Positions 51,083 through 60,800 of a stretch of DNA of 64,000 nt are shown one piece after another. The translations under genes and the position numbers were made by a program. The DNA lies in NCBI RefSeq assembly GCF_012913485.1, contig NZ_CP051774.1, forward strand, positions 4,588,001 through 4,652,000, written 5' to 3'. Below the pieces are notes generated by a model that did not search any database, was not told where the DNA came from, and saw only the letters and a program-made list of their open reading frames with translations. Origin of the DNA: Luteolibacter luteus. Its GTDB lineage: Bacteria > Verrucomicrobiota > Verrucomicrobiia > Verrucomicrobiales > Akkermansiaceae. The first letter of the stretch is position 1. Each line of letters opens with the position of its first letter.

Positions 51083-53638
51083 TTAGACACCGCTGCGAAG
51101 GATCTCCAAGGGGGGGTGATTGCAAACCCCGCGGCTGAGCGCCAGTCCGCCGGCGATGGAGATGGTGGTGGACGTGGCGAAGGCACCTGCCAACAACCAC
51201 GGATCCGGCCAAGGGGATGCCTTGAAGAGCAGGATGGCGAGGGCGCTATTCGCGGCGACCGCGAGCAGCACGCCGGTGAGTGCCGAGAGCAGCCCGAGAG
51301 TGGCGTACTCGATGACGAGGATGGTGCGAACCTGTCTGGCGGAGGCGCCAAGGGTGCGGAGCAGCACGCTTTCCCGCAGCCGGACATCGCGGCCGTTCAG
51401 GAGGGTGCCGATCAAGATGGGGAGACCTGCTAGGACCGTGAAGCCAGCGAGCACGGAAACGACCGCCGAGATCTTCCCGAGGATGTCCTGCACCGTTTGA
51501 AGGATGAGGGTCAGGTCGATGGCAGAGACGTTGGCGTAGTCCTTCACCAATGCGCGCTGAAGCTCCCCGGATGCCGAGGCGGAAGGAGTCTTCGTGGTGA
51601 CGACGTGGAAGCCCGGGGCGTCCTCGAGGACACCGGGCGGGAAGACCATGAAGAAGTTCAGATTGAAGCGGCTCCAGTCGACCTTTCTCAGGCTGGTGAT
51701 CTTTGCCGGGATGGAGACTCCCTGGACATCCAGTGTCATTTCATCGCCGATACCAACGTTCATGTCCTTTGCGATCTGCTCTTCGAGCGAAAGGGGCACC
51801 GGCTTGCCGGGTTCGGCGGGCGACTTGTTCCATTCGCCAGCGATGAGGGTCTCGGTGGGGTTGAGGTAGTCGCGGTAAGTGGAGCGGAATTCGCGGCGCG
51901 CGACCCAGCGTGGGACATTCGGAGCGTCGCGGACGGGAATGCCGCGCACCGACTCGACGCGCATGGTCACCATCGGGGAACTCTCAAGCAGCGGGAGCTT
52001 TTGTTGGGCGAGGATTTCCTTCACGCCATCCACTTGATCCGGCTGTACATCGACCAGATAGAGATTGGGACTCTCGGCACCTTGGGTGATGTTGAGTCGC
52101 TGCTGGATGAGGTTTCCGGTCAGCAGGATGGTGACGAGGAGGAAGGTTCCGAGTCCTAGGGAAAGAAGGAAGAGGAGGGTTTGATTCCGTGGGCGATGGA
52201 GATTGGAGATGCCTTGGCGCAGAAGATAGGGCCAGCGCGGGTTGACGATGCGCCGGGTGATGAACATGAGCACGCGGGCGACGAGCGCGAGGATCGCGAA
52301 GGCTGCCGTGAGTCCGCCGATCATCGAAAGGGAACGTTTCCAATTCGGGTCATTGTGCAGGGCCAGCAAGACCAGCAAACCGCCCAACAAGAGGTAGACC
52401 GGTAATGCGCGCAGCGGGTGCCCTTCCAAGGTGGCTCCGCCGCGCAGGGTCGCCGCAGGGGAGACGCGGCGGATCTTCAGCAGCGGCAGCAGCGCGAAGC
52501 CGCAGCACACGGCAAAGCCCGAGGCAGTGGTTTCGGCGACCACCCTCCACTCCGGTCTTGGCGAAACGGATATGGGGATGCTGTCGTGGAAGTAGGCCAG
52601 CACTCCGGTCTGCAGGGCGATGCCCAAGCCCGCGCCTAACAGGGCACCCAGAAAACCGAGAACGCCTGCCTGCACGAAATAGATCCCGCAGGCGAGATGG
52701 CGTGGGCAGCCGAGGCAACGCAGGATCGCAATGGTAGGTATGCGGCGGGCGACATGGGCGTGCACGGCACCGGCCACGCCGATGGCACCCAGCACCAGGG
52801 ACGCGAGCGCGATGATGCCGAGGAACTGCTGGAAGTTATCGAGCGCGTCTCCCAAGCGTTCGCGGCGGTTCTCCGGAGTTTCGATCTGCCAGGGGTTGTT
52901 CGGGATCTCGCTGCGGATGCGCTCCTTGATCTGCTGGGAATTGGTGCCCGCGGGAAGTTCCACATGAAGGAGGTGCGAGCTCATGCTGGCGACGCCGAGC
53001 AGCTTGGTGCGAGCCAGGTCCTCGTGGCGCATGTAGGCTTCCGGTGCGAAGCCGCTGAAACGGCTGGCGCGAGGGGCGGGCTTGGTCACCACGCCGAGGA
53101 TGGGAAGCTCAAGCTCGCCGAGCTTTACCATATCGCCAGTCTTTGACTGGAACTGATCGAGCATGGCTGGTTCCAGAAGGATGCCGGGCTCGGACTGCAT
53201 GCGTTTCCATGCGTCGGCGGGCTGGGTCTCCACTGCGCCGTAGAAAGGATAGCCGCCATCGATCCCGCGGATCTGCACCAAGCGTGCGGCATCCGATTTC
53301 GGGAAAAAGAGCATGGAGGTGAAGCTGGTTTCCTGGCTCACCTGCTTTGCCATCGCCTTCACCTTCGCGATCTCCTCTTCGGTGATCACGCGGCGGGAGG
53401 ATATCTGGAGGTCCGAGCCTAACAGGGCCTTGGCCTGGGTCTCGATTCCAGTCTGCACGCTCTGCTTCAGCGAATGGATCGCCACAAGCGCGGCGATGCC
53501 GGACACGATCGCCAGCGAGAAGATCGCCAGACGTCCGCGCTGGGAACGGCTGTCGCGCCAAGCCATGCGCCAAGTCCAAGGGTGGAAAAGCGCGGCCAGC
53601 AGGTTCGAAGGCAGGGGCTTGGGATCAGGAGAGGGCAT
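51083..53638 (-). CDS. ABC transporter permease, FtsX/YbbP type
   Basis: An 851-residue inner-membrane protein with the architecture of the YbbP/LolE-like exporters. It has one N-terminal helix (about residues 36-54, FSLAIVSGIAALVAIHSL), a large periplasmic MacB-like domain, a three- to four-helix FtsX bundle (about 265-410), two further helices (about 415-470), a second periplasmic domain, and a C-terminal three-helix FtsX bundle (TVLAGLPILIGTLLNGRDVRLRESVLLRTLGASARQV, then LLSALTGVLLAVAANSALAILLF). The ATPase gene overlaps its start by 14 bp. In E. coli ybbA-ybbP lie next to tesA in the same divergent order as here. The transported substrate is unknown; lipid or lysophospholipid handling is conceivable from the TesA link. 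Confidence 0.88.
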   Translation of the reverse strand: MPSPDPKPLPSNLLAALFHPWTWRMAWRDSRSQRGRLAIFSLAIVSGIAALVAIHSLKQSVQTGIETQAKALLGSDLQISSRRVITEEEIAKVKAMAKQVSQETSFTSMLFFPKSDAARLVQIRGIDGGYPFYGAVETQPADAWKRMQSEPGILLEPAMLDQFQSKTGDMVKLGELELPILGVVTKPAPRASRFSGFAPEAYMRHEDLARTKLLGVASMSSHLLHVELPAGTNSQQIKERIRSEIPNNPWQIETPENRRERLGDALDNFQQFLGIIALASLVLGAIGVAGAVHAHVARRIPTIAILRCLGCPRHLACGIYFVQAGVLGFLGALLGAGLGIALQTGVLAYFHDSIPISVSPRPEWRVVAETTASGFAVCCGFALLPLLKIRRVSPAATLRGGATLEGHPLRALPVYLLLGGLLVLLALHNDPNWKRSLSMIGGLTAAFAILALVARVLMFITRRIVNPRWPYLLRQGISNLHRPRNQTLLFLLSLGLGTFLLVTILLTGNLIQQRLNITQGAESPNLYLVDVQPDQVDGVKEILAQQKLPLLESSPMVTMRVESVRGIPVRDAPNVPRWVARREFRSTYRDYLNPTETLIAGEWNKSPAEPGKPVPLSLEEQIAKDMNVGIGDEMTLDVQGVSIPAKITSLRKVDWSRFNLNFFMVFPPGVLEDAPGFHVVTTKTPSASASGELQRALVKDYANVSAIDLTLILQTVQDILGKISAVVSVLAGFTVLAGLPILIGTLLNGRDVRLRESVLLRTLGASARQVRTILVIEYATLGLLSALTGVLLAVAANSALAILLFKASPWPDPWLLAGAFATSTTISIAGGLALSRGVCNHPPLEILRSGV

Positions 53639-54362
53639 GTTCTTCCTCCGCGATGATTTTTCCGCCGCTCATCTTGATGACCCGGTGAGCCTTGGCCGCG
53701 AGACCGGGATCGTGGGTCACGAGCACCAGCGCCGTGCCTGCCTCGCGATTGAGACGAAAGAGCATTTCAACAATGGGCTCGCTGGTCTCGGCATCGAGAT
53801 TCCCGGTCGGCTCATCGGCGAACATGATCTTCGGACGATGAATGAAGGCCCGGGCAAGCGCGACGCGCTGCTGTTCCCCGCCGGAAAGCTGGAGCGGATA
53901 GTGATCAAGACGGTCACCGAGGCCGACCTGGGCGAGCAGATTTTCCGCGTCCTTCTGGCGACCGGTCTCGCCACGGAGTTCCAGCGGAACCAGTACGTTT
54001 TCGACCGCCGTGAGGGTCGGGATCAGCTGGAAGCTCTGGAAAACGAAGCCGACGAGGCGGTTCCGGAGCGCGGCCCGCTGGTCCTGGGTCATCGATTCCA
54101 TGGCCTGCCCGTCGAGCAAAACGGAGCCGCTGGTGGCGTCGTCCAGACCGGCGCAGAGTCCGAGCAGCGTGGTCTTGCCGCTGCCGGAGGGGCCGATGAT
54201 CGCGCAGGTGTCTCCTTCCTTCAGGCTGAAGTTGATGTCGCGCAGGACGGTCAGTTCATGGCTGGCGGTGCGGTGGACCTTCCGTAGGTCTCGGACCTCA
54301 AGGATGGGCGGTTTGACAGCGCTTGGCTCATGGTTCAGGCTGGAGGCGGAAGAAGATGACAT
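53625..54362 (-). CDS. ABC transporter ATP-binding protein, YbbA/LolD type
   Basis: A 245-residue ATPase. Walker A is IIGPSGSGKTTLLGLCAGLD, the Q-loop FVFQSFQLIPTLTAVENV, the signature LSGGEQQRVALARA, Walker B IMFADEPTGNLD and the H-loop VTHDPGLAA, all of the LolD/MacB/YbbA branch. The start chosen (MSSSSASSLNHE) directly faces the ATG of the TesA-like gene: the two divergent start codons overlap within 7 bp. It powers the FtsX-type permease encoded just downstream. A longer frame on the same strand would run into the TesA gene. Confidence 0.92.
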   Translation of the reverse strand: MSSSSASSLNHEPSAVKPPILEVRDLRKVHRTASHELTVLRDINFSLKEGDTCAIIGPSGSGKTTLLGLCAGLDDATSGSVLLDGQAMESMTQDQRAALRNRLVGFVFQSFQLIPTLTAVENVLVPLELRGETGRQKDAENLLAQVGLGDRLDHYPLQLSGGEQQRVALARAFIHRPKIMFADEPTGNLDAETSEPIVEMLFRLNREAGTALVLVTHDPGLAAKAHRVIKMSGGKIIAEEEHALS

Positions 54363-55015
54363 CTTGGAAGACCTTTGCGTTCTGGCTGATTTTACTAACC
54401 GTTTCCGCACTATTCCCCGCGACCGCGCAGAATGCAAACGGCGGGAAGAAGCGTGTCGTTGTTCTGGGAGATAGCATCACGGCGGGCTATGGGCTGGACC
54501 CGCAGGAGGCCTACCCGGCGCTGCTGCAGAAAAAAATCGATGCCGCGGGGCTGCCCTACACGGTGACGAATGCAGGCGTCAGCGGTGATACGACCGCGGG
54601 CGGACTGCGCCGGATCAATTGGGCGCTGGGGCAGGGGGCGGATGTCCTCGTCTTGGCGCTCGGCGGAAATGACGGCCTGCGCGGGATTTCTCCGAAGCAG
54701 ACCGAGACCAACTTGAGCGGCATCATCGACAAGGCGCGGGCGAAAAAGGCGGATATCAAGGTACTCGTTGCGGGCATGCAGATGCCGGAAAACATGGGCG
54801 CGCAGTACACCGGGGAGTTCAAAGAGGTCTTCCCGAAGGTCGCCAAAGAGAAGGACGCGGCGCTGGTGCCCTTCCTTCTGGAAGGGGTCGGCGGGATCGA
54901 ATCCCTGAACCAAGCCGACCGGATCCACCCGACCAAGGAAGGTCAGGAGAAGGTGGCGGAGAACATTTGGAAGGGTCTTCAGGGGCTGCTGGACGGGAAA
55001 GCGGCCGCGCCCTAA
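54356..55015 (+). CDS. tesA: TesA-like arylesterase/lysophospholipase (SGNH hydrolase)
   Basis: A 219-residue exported SGNH hydrolase with a signal peptide (hydrophobic residues about 7-21, ending ATAQ). Block I is VVVLGDSITAGYGLDPQEAYPALLQ with the nucleophile Ser, block II NAGVSGDTTAGGLRRINW, block III VLALGGNDGLRGI and block V the C-terminal DRIHPTKEGQ with Asp and His. This is the TesA (thioesterase I/protease I/lysophospholipase L1) pattern and length. Its neighbour relation to the YbbA/YbbP-type exporter reproduces the E. coli tesA-ybbA-ybbP locus, supporting true orthology. Confidence 0.92.
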   Translation: MTSWKTFAFWLILLTVSALFPATAQNANGGKKRVVVLGDSITAGYGLDPQEAYPALLQKKIDAAGLPYTVTNAGVSGDTTAGGLRRINWALGQGADVLVLALGGNDGLRGISPKQTETNLSGIIDKARAKKADIKVLVAGMQMPENMGAQYTGEFKEVFPKVAKEKDAALVPFLLEGVGGIESLNQADRIHPTKEGQEKVAENIWKGLQGLLDGKAAAP

Positions 55016-55045
55016 GCGGGGCGGGAGAAATTTCGGATTTCCGAA

Positions 55046-56242
55046 ATGATCGGGATGCGTTTGAATGTCGCCACCTTGATCCAGATTTTCCCTTCCCTTG
55101 CCCATCCCATCTGGTTCGTGCCCGCCTTCCTCATCGGGGCGTGCATCGGTTCCTTCCTGAACGTGGTGATCTACCGCGTGCCGCTTGGGCTTTCCGTGAA
55201 TGAACCGAAGCGCTCCTTTTGCCCGAAATGCAAGGCGGCGATTCCCATGAGCCTGAACATTCCGCTGCTCAGCTGGCTGTGGCTGCGCGGCAAGTGCTCG
55301 AACTGCAAGGCGCCGATTTCCTTCCGCTACTTCGCCGTGGAATTGCTCACGGCGCTGCTTTTTGCGGCGGTCTGGTGGTTCGTCCGGGATTCCCTGCATT
55401 TGGGGTCCATTCTGAGGCTGGAAATGGCGGTGATATTCCCGCTGTGGCTGATGATCGCACTCTTTGTCTCGATCACTTTCATCGATGCGGAGCACATGGT
55501 GATCCCGCTGTCCTTTACCACGGCCCTGTCGATCGCGGGCTTGGTGGCGGCCGCACTGTGGCCGAAGCTGCCGGACATGGCGGGCTGGGCGTCCGGTGAT
55601 CCCTTGATCGCGGACGGATTGAAGCAATCGGTGATCGGCTGGATCATCGGCTTCTGCGGATTGTGGGTGGTGGTGCGGTTGGGAAAGATGGCCTTCGGGA
55701 AAAAGAAGATGGAGTTTTCCAATCCGGTGGAGTGGCGCTTGATCGAACCGGACAATGAGGAAGATCCGATCTGGTTCGAGATGAACGGCGAACGCATCGG
55801 CTGGTGGGATATTTTCTATCGGAAGACGGACCGGCTGATCGTGGAGTGCAGCGAGCTGCGTCTGGACGGAGAAGAGGTGAAGGCCGGTGTGCTCACGATC
55901 CGCGAAACAGGCATCGAGCTTCCGGATGGCCGGACCATCGAGATCGAAAAGCTGAAGGCGCTGGATGGCAAAGCGGCGCGCGCCGTGATTCCCCGGGAGG
56001 CGATGGGTATGGGCGATGTCCACCTGCTCGGCACGATCGGTGCCTTCTTCGGCTGGATGGGGGTATTCTTCAGTCTCTTCGCCGCCTCCCTGCTGGCGAT
56101 CTTGGCTGCGGTGCTCGGCCGCATCGGCTTCGGCCGTCCCTTGCCTTTCGGGCCCTTCTTGATCCTCGGTTCCCTGATCTGGATGTTCGGAGGCTGGAAG
56201 CTCGCCCAATGGTATTTTGAAGGACTGATGATCGGAAGGTGA
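55046..56242 (+). CDS. Type IV prepilin peptidase (A24) with large cytoplasmic insert
   Basis: A 398-residue polytopic aspartic peptidase that cleaves and N-methylates type IV pilin-like precursors. The N-terminal methyltransferase part has GSFLNVVIYRVP and the double cysteine pair (FCPKCK and KCSNCK). The catalytic aspartates are D147 (TFIDAEH) and D324 (GMGDVHLLG). Between them the usual short loop is replaced by about 105 hydrophilic residues (roughly 212-318: PVEWRLIEPDNEED, VLTIRETGIELPDGRTIEI), so the protein is about 100 residues longer than typical PilD. It follows the tesA-like gene by 30 bp and precedes a GNAT gene by 22 bp; no pilin genes are in the window. Confidence 0.92.
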   Translation: MIGMRLNVATLIQIFPSLAHPIWFVPAFLIGACIGSFLNVVIYRVPLGLSVNEPKRSFCPKCKAAIPMSLNIPLLSWLWLRGKCSNCKAPISFRYFAVELLTALLFAAVWWFVRDSLHLGSILRLEMAVIFPLWLMIALFVSITFIDAEHMVIPLSFTTALSIAGLVAAALWPKLPDMAGWASGDPLIADGLKQSVIGWIIGFCGLWVVVRLGKMAFGKKKMEFSNPVEWRLIEPDNEEDPIWFEMNGERIGWWDIFYRKTDRLIVECSELRLDGEEVKAGVLTIRETGIELPDGRTIEIEKLKALDGKAARAVIPREAMGMGDVHLLGTIGAFFGWMGVFFSLFAASLLAILAAVLGRIGFGRPLPFGPFLILGSLIWMFGGWKLAQWYFEGLMIGR

Positions 56243-56264
56243 CGGCGGGTGGACCTCGCTCTTC

Positions 56265-56771
56265 GTGATGAAAACCCGCGTCTACATTCGGCCGCCCGTT
56301 TCATCGGACATGCAGGCCTTCACGGAGGCGGTGCGACGGAGCAAGGCGCTGCACAAGCCCTACATCGCCGCGCCGGATAGCGAGGCGAAGTTCACGGCCT
56401 ATCTGGAGAAGATGGTGGCTCCGGTTTACTATCCTTTCCTGGTGGTGCGCCGTGACACGGAAGAGCTGGTAGGGGTCTTCAACATCAGCAACGTGATCCG
56501 CGGGATGTTTCACTGTGGCTACCTAGGCTACTACGCCTTTGCCGGGCACGAGCGCAAAGGGCTGATGCGTGAGGGTCTTCAGCTTCTGCTGAAACATGCC
56601 TTCAAAACGATGAAGCTGCATCGTCTGGAAGCGAACATCCAACCGGGCAATGAGGGGTCGATCGCCCTGGCCGCTTCCTGTGGCTTCAGGAAAGAAGGAT
56701 TTTCACCGCGCTACCTGAAGGTGCGCGGCCGCTGGCGCGATCACGAGCGCTGGGCGATCACGGCTTCGTGA
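56265..56771 (+). CDS. GNAT-family N-acetyltransferase (RimJ/RimL-like)
   Basis: A 168-residue acetyltransferase. It begins VYIRPPVSSDMQAFTEAVRRS, as RimJ-like proteins do. The acetyl-CoA loop is YYAFAGHERKGLMREGLQLLLKHAF, a modified R/Q-x-x-G-x-G/A motif, and LHRLEANIQPGNEGSIALAASCGFRKEGFSPRYLKVRGRWRDHERWAI is the classic RimJ/RimL C-terminus. It probably acetylates a ribosomal or other protein N-terminus, or a small amine. It is probably co-transcribed with the prepilin peptidase gene. Confidence 0.9.
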   Translation: MMKTRVYIRPPVSSDMQAFTEAVRRSKALHKPYIAAPDSEAKFTAYLEKMVAPVYYPFLVVRRDTEELVGVFNISNVIRGMFHCGYLGYYAFAGHERKGLMREGLQLLLKHAFKTMKLHRLEANIQPGNEGSIALAASCGFRKEGFSPRYLKVRGRWRDHERWAITAS

Positions 56772-56777
56772 CGGAGC

Positions 56778-57755
<978 letters not shown>

Positions 57756-57850
57756 CGGGTGCTGGAACGATTCAAACCTTCGCGTGAGGGAATGACACGA
57801 ATTTTTCTTCGTGAAGCGTTTCCGGTGCCAAAGCGCCGCTCTTCCTGGCG

Positions 57851-60800
57851 CTACTCGTCCTCAGGGACCGTGAGCCGCAGGAAACCAGTAGGTTCACCTG
57901 GCTGGATCGGCTTTGTCAGGCGCAGGAGGCGGGTCGAGCCGTCGCCCTCGAGGTCCTGCTCGATGACGTGCGGGTAGATGACGTCGCTGATTCTCGTCCA
58001 AGTCATCAGGTCGGGAGACCACTCCACTTCGTAGTAGCTGGATTCCGAGGCCCGGAAGGTGATCGCGAGTCCTGATGTTTCCCCGGGGACGAGGGAGCCC
58101 GTCGGTCGCAGCGCCGGTTCTGCGGCGAGCGGATTGCTATTCAGGAAGCGCTCCATCCTGTTGGTCAGGCCGTCGTGGTCCGGATCGGCATAGGGGGAGA
58201 TGTCCTCCAAGCCTTTGCCCGCAGCCCAGGCCTGATAGTCCGTGTAGCCGAGTCCCTCGATGGCATGGATCACCGCGCGACTGTCCTGATGGCCGTGTCC
58301 GTTCGAGACGCGAACCCAATAGAGCAGAGGCATGCTGGAGGCTGGCGAAGTGAAGGTAGGGGAAGTTGCACCGGGGAGGGGCTGGCTAGTGTCACCGCTT
58401 TCACCGCGATACCACTGATAGCTGATCGGGCCATTTCCCAAGGCGGTCACCGAGAACTCCGCCGCGGTTCCGGCGGGGACGATGACGTCCTCGGGCGCTT
58501 CGCCGATCATCGCGCCGACCGTAACGAACAAGGAATGGGACCCGCTGCTGGCGGCAGAGACGATGCCGGTGGCAATCTTTTGCGGATAGCCGCGGCGATA
58601 CCATTGGTTGCGCAAGTCGTCATTCCATCCGAGCCCGAAGCCGATAAGCCAGAGGCTGCCATCCGTTTTCAGGAACAGGCTGTCGGAGGCGTTGGTCCAG
58701 ACTCGGGATACGTTGTCAGCCATCTTGACCGGTTCTCCGACCGAAGAATAGCCGAGGGAATCCGGCGCGATCTGATTGAGGAAATTGTTCCCCGCGACCC
58801 ACAGTTCGCCGCTGGTGTTCACGTAGAGGCTGTGGCTTCCGTGGGCGGCGACGTCGATGACATCAGTAGCGACCTGGCGAGGGATGTGGTCGCTTCCCGA
58901 AAGTGAGCTTTTGAAGCACTGTCCCTCCGAGTTCCTGCCGATGGCCCAGAGGGTGCCGTCGGTTTTGATGAAGAGGGTATGGCTGTCTCCTGCGGCCATG
59001 CGCTTCACCGAAGTGGCCAGCTGCTTGGGTGTGGCGACCAGGCCGCTGCTCGCCGCAAGCTGGCCGCCGTAGGTATCGCCCATGCCCCAGAGGCTGCCAT
59101 CGTCTTTCAGGAAGAGGCTGAATTCCCCGCCGGCCGTGGCGGCGATGACATTCGTGGCGACCTGAACCGGGGTGTTCCGATCGATGCGGGTTCCGTCTCC
59201 CAGTTGGCCCGCGTCATTGGCTCCGGTGGCCCAGAGCGTCTTGTCAGTTTTCAAGATCAAGGTATGGGAGCCGGAAGTGGAAAGGTCCGCTACTCCGCTG
59301 GCGATGGATACCGGGCTGAAGCGTGTTCCATTCGTCCCGTCTCCGAGTTGTCCGGTGATGTTCCGCCCCATGCCGAAGAGTTGCCCGTCCGACTTGATGA
59401 AGAAACTATGGTTCGGACCGACCGCGACCTTTGCCACCGCGTCCTGCTCGATGATCGTGGGAACCGCTTGGTAGGAGGAAACGCCGTTGCCGAACTCGCC
59501 TCTCGTGTTCGCTCCGGTTGCCCATACCGTGCCACCCGTCTTGATGAAATAGCTGCTCTCGCTGTCCGCGTCGGCGTGGACGACGTCTTGTGCGAGAACG
59601 ATAGGAGTGAGGCTGTTCTGGTAGCCGCCATTTCCAAGTTGGCCACTGGTGTTGCTTCCCATGGTCATCAGGGTGCCATCATTCTTGAGGTAGATGCTGT
59701 GATCGCCACCAGCCGAAGCGAGGGCGACACCGGTATCGATTTGAACAGGGGTATCCTGAGAACTCGTGTTGCCGAGGCCCAATTGCCCGTAGCTATTCGC
59801 TCCCATGCCCCACAGGGAGCCGTCTGTCTTGATCAGGAAGCTGTGGGCACGCCCGGTGTAAATCTTGCTCACCGCGCTGGTGACCAGCATCGGGGTTCCG
59901 TCAATGGTTTCGTCACTGCCGGTGCCGACTTGTCCAAAGGGATTCCAGCCCGTCCCCCACAGAGTGCCGTCTTGCTTGAGGAAGAGCGTGTGATTGCTGC
60001 CTGCCGCCACATCTGCCACGCCGGTCGCGATCATCACTGGTACCTCGCGATCAATTCGGCTGCCATCTCCCAACTGTCCCCAGAAGTTGTCGCCCGCGCC
60101 GTGGAGGGTGCCTTCGGCATCGATGTAGAAGAAGTGATTGTCACCGGCCGAGAACTTTACGACACCGCTGGCCACTTGGACCGGCACTTCACTGAGGATC
60201 ATGCCATTGACGGTCCAATCAAAGTAGCCCATGGCCCACAGCGTGCCATCGGTTTTCAGATACATGCTGTAGAGGGAACCGCTGTCAACCGAGTCCACAT
60301 GGCTGTCGATCTGGGAGAAGCTTGTGAGATCCTCTCCCGAAGGCGTTCCTAGCGCGTAGTAGCTATTCGAGCCGGCACCCCAGAGTGTTCCATCATTCTT
60401 GAGCAGGAGGGTCCGGGTATTCCCTCCGACGACCGAGCTCCCGCCCCCCGCAATCTGTAAGGGCGAGGTGTGTTCCGTGATGGATCCCGCGCCGAGTTGG
60501 CCATGGGCATTGCTACCGAAGGAGATCATCACCCCTGGAACCACGGTGACGGTGACCGCCTGGCTGTTGGTGGAGCCCGCGGCATTGCTCGCCTTGACCC
60601 AGAAGGTGGTGGTGGAAGCGAGCGGAGGTGTTTCGAGTGTCGCGGAGGTTCCTCCCGGCACGGGATTGGAAGTATCTCCCGGCAGGCCGTAGTACCACTG
60701 ATAAACGATCTCGCCGCCGCCGGCGTCCGCGCTGAGAATCGCGGTCAGGCCTGCGGCAGTGCTTCTCTCCTGCGGCTGCTTGAGAAATTCCGGAACTGTA

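Noticed and set aside
54410-56209. A 599-codon minus-strand frame opposite tesA and the prepilin peptidase
   Set aside because: Composition dominated by Gln, His and Arg, spans two real genes and shows no motif.
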